Positions 6,500 through 6,703 of a stretch of DNA of 6,703 nucleotides are shown piece after piece. The stretch is from Elusimicrobiota bacterium. Its GTDB lineage: Bacteria > Omnitrophota > Gorgyraeia > Zapsychrales > Fredricksoniimonadaceae. The stretch lies in NCBI GenBank assembly GCA_012514595.1, contig JAAYZZ010000105.1, positions 1 to 6,703 on the forward strand, written 5' to 3'. How positions within the stretch are numbered: position 1 is the stretch's first letter; every line of letters begins with the position of its first letter. Position numbers and translations under genes: made by a program. Below the pieces are notes generated by a model. It was not told the DNA's origin. It worked only from the letters and a program-made list of their open reading frames with translations, and did not search any database.

Positions 6500-6703
6500 A
6501 GGCAGCTCACCCCATCCACGATTTTCAGTACAAGAACGGCGAGCTCTTCTGTGAGGGCGTGAAGGTGTCTGCGATCGCGAAGAGGGTCGGAACGCCCGTC
6601 TACATCTACAGTCATAGGACGCTCGTCGAGCATGTCCTCTACCGCCTCCACACAGGCAAAGAGCGCGGGCTTGTCCAGCTGCATGTCGCGATTATAAGTA
6701 TGC
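6496..6703 (+). CDS. lysA: Diaminopimelate decarboxylase LysA, N-terminus only, joined to inverted argH sequence
   Basis: LysA is a pyridoxal-phosphate enzyme of the alanine racemase-like barrel fold that decarboxylates meso-diaminopimelate to L-lysine. Only the N-terminus is present. Residues 9-46 (DFQYKNGELFCEGV, IAKRVGTPVYIYS, RTLVEH) match the usual opening, where F-Y-K-N-G-E-L and V-G-T-P-x-Y-x-Y-S are typical. The active-site lysine and later motifs lie outside the window. ATG 6496 overlaps the argH TGA as ATGA, and the upstream sequence is purine-rich without a clear Shine-Dalgarno, so coupling to argH is likely. The authentic part ends at about base 6633 (His46). Codons 47-69 stay open to the edge but are an antisense reading of argH bases from the inverted repeat, so they are not LysA sequence. 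The identity call rests on about 40 residues. Confidence 0.8.
   Translation, partial: MKAAHPIHDFQYKNGELFCEGVKVSAIAKRVGTPVYIYSHRTLVEHVLYRLHTGKERGLVQLHVAIISM
6627..6703 (-). repeat. 77-base inverted repeat, displaced argH copy at the right edge
   Basis: These bases are the exact reverse complement of 6067-6143 with no mismatch. Identity stops sharply at 6626 (T, where an argH-derived sequence would need G), and the copy runs to the last base of the window. On the minus strand it encodes MQLDKPALF and VEAVEDML of ArgH. It interrupts lysA. The terminal position and the length are typical of a contig-end graph overlap or amplification chimera rather than a natural element. Confidence 0.95.

Noticed and set aside
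6265..6684. 139-codon minus-strand frame beginning with ArgH-like residues
   Set aside because: Its ArgH-like start is the 77-base inverted repeat, and the rest is antisense to lysA and argH. It is not an independent gene or a second argH.
6067..6703. Invertible DNA switch or mobile element bounded by inverted repeats
   Set aside because: The repeat arms are ordinary argH coding sequence, there is no recombinase or transposase, the right arm ends at the window edge, and a contig-end artefact explains the exact length.

Overview
The window carries one tightly packed, single-strand run of arginine biosynthesis genes that leads into a lysine biosynthesis gene. In order on the + strand they are argJ (5' end missing), argB, argD, argF, argG, argH and the first codons of lysA. 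All six arg genes are recognised from intact family motifs, and none shows a frameshift or internal stop. DNA is GC-rich (high fifties percent by eye). Together with Shine-Dalgarno sites and 4-base ATGA overlaps, this fits a free-living, amino-acid-prototrophic bacterium. The argJ-B-D-F-G-H-lysA order resembles clusters in deltaproteobacteria-like lineages and in uncultured Gram-negative candidate phyla such as Omnitrophota. That placement is a low-confidence guess from gene order alone.

Layout: argJ (2-871) overlaps argB (855-1706) by 17 bases. A 17-base gap leads to argD (1724-2917), which overlaps argF (2914-3840) by 4 bases. A 39-base gap with a strong ribosome binding site leads to argG (3880-5055). 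A 70-base spacer, the longest in the window, holds a 7-base-period tandem repeat and an imperfect hairpin ahead of argH (5126-6499). argH overlaps lysA (6496 onward) by 4 bases. No stretch above 300 bases lacks a gene. I see no RNA gene, mobile element, CRISPR array, promoter or intrinsic terminator.

Pathway: ArgJ transfers acetyl groups from N-acetylornithine to glutamate (the cyclic route). ArgB phosphorylates N-acetylglutamate, and ArgC, not in the window and probably upstream, would reduce the product. ArgD transaminates it to N-acetylornithine, and ArgJ releases ornithine. ArgF makes citrulline, ArgG argininosuccinate and ArgH arginine plus fumarate. LysA decarboxylates meso-diaminopimelate to lysine, so the run couples the two basic amino acids. 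ArgB keeps the N-terminal helix typical of arginine-inhibited enzymes.

The most notable structure is at the right edge. The last 77 bases (6627-6703) are an exact reverse complement of argH bases 6067-6143, and they interrupt lysA after about 46 codons. The repeat runs to the very last base and has exactly a common assembler k-mer length. The best reading is a chimeric or fold-back junction at a contig end rather than biology, so lysA sequence beyond about 6633 should not be trusted. I found no convincing new biological system; the best candidate for real novelty is the repeat and hairpin element between argG and argH.
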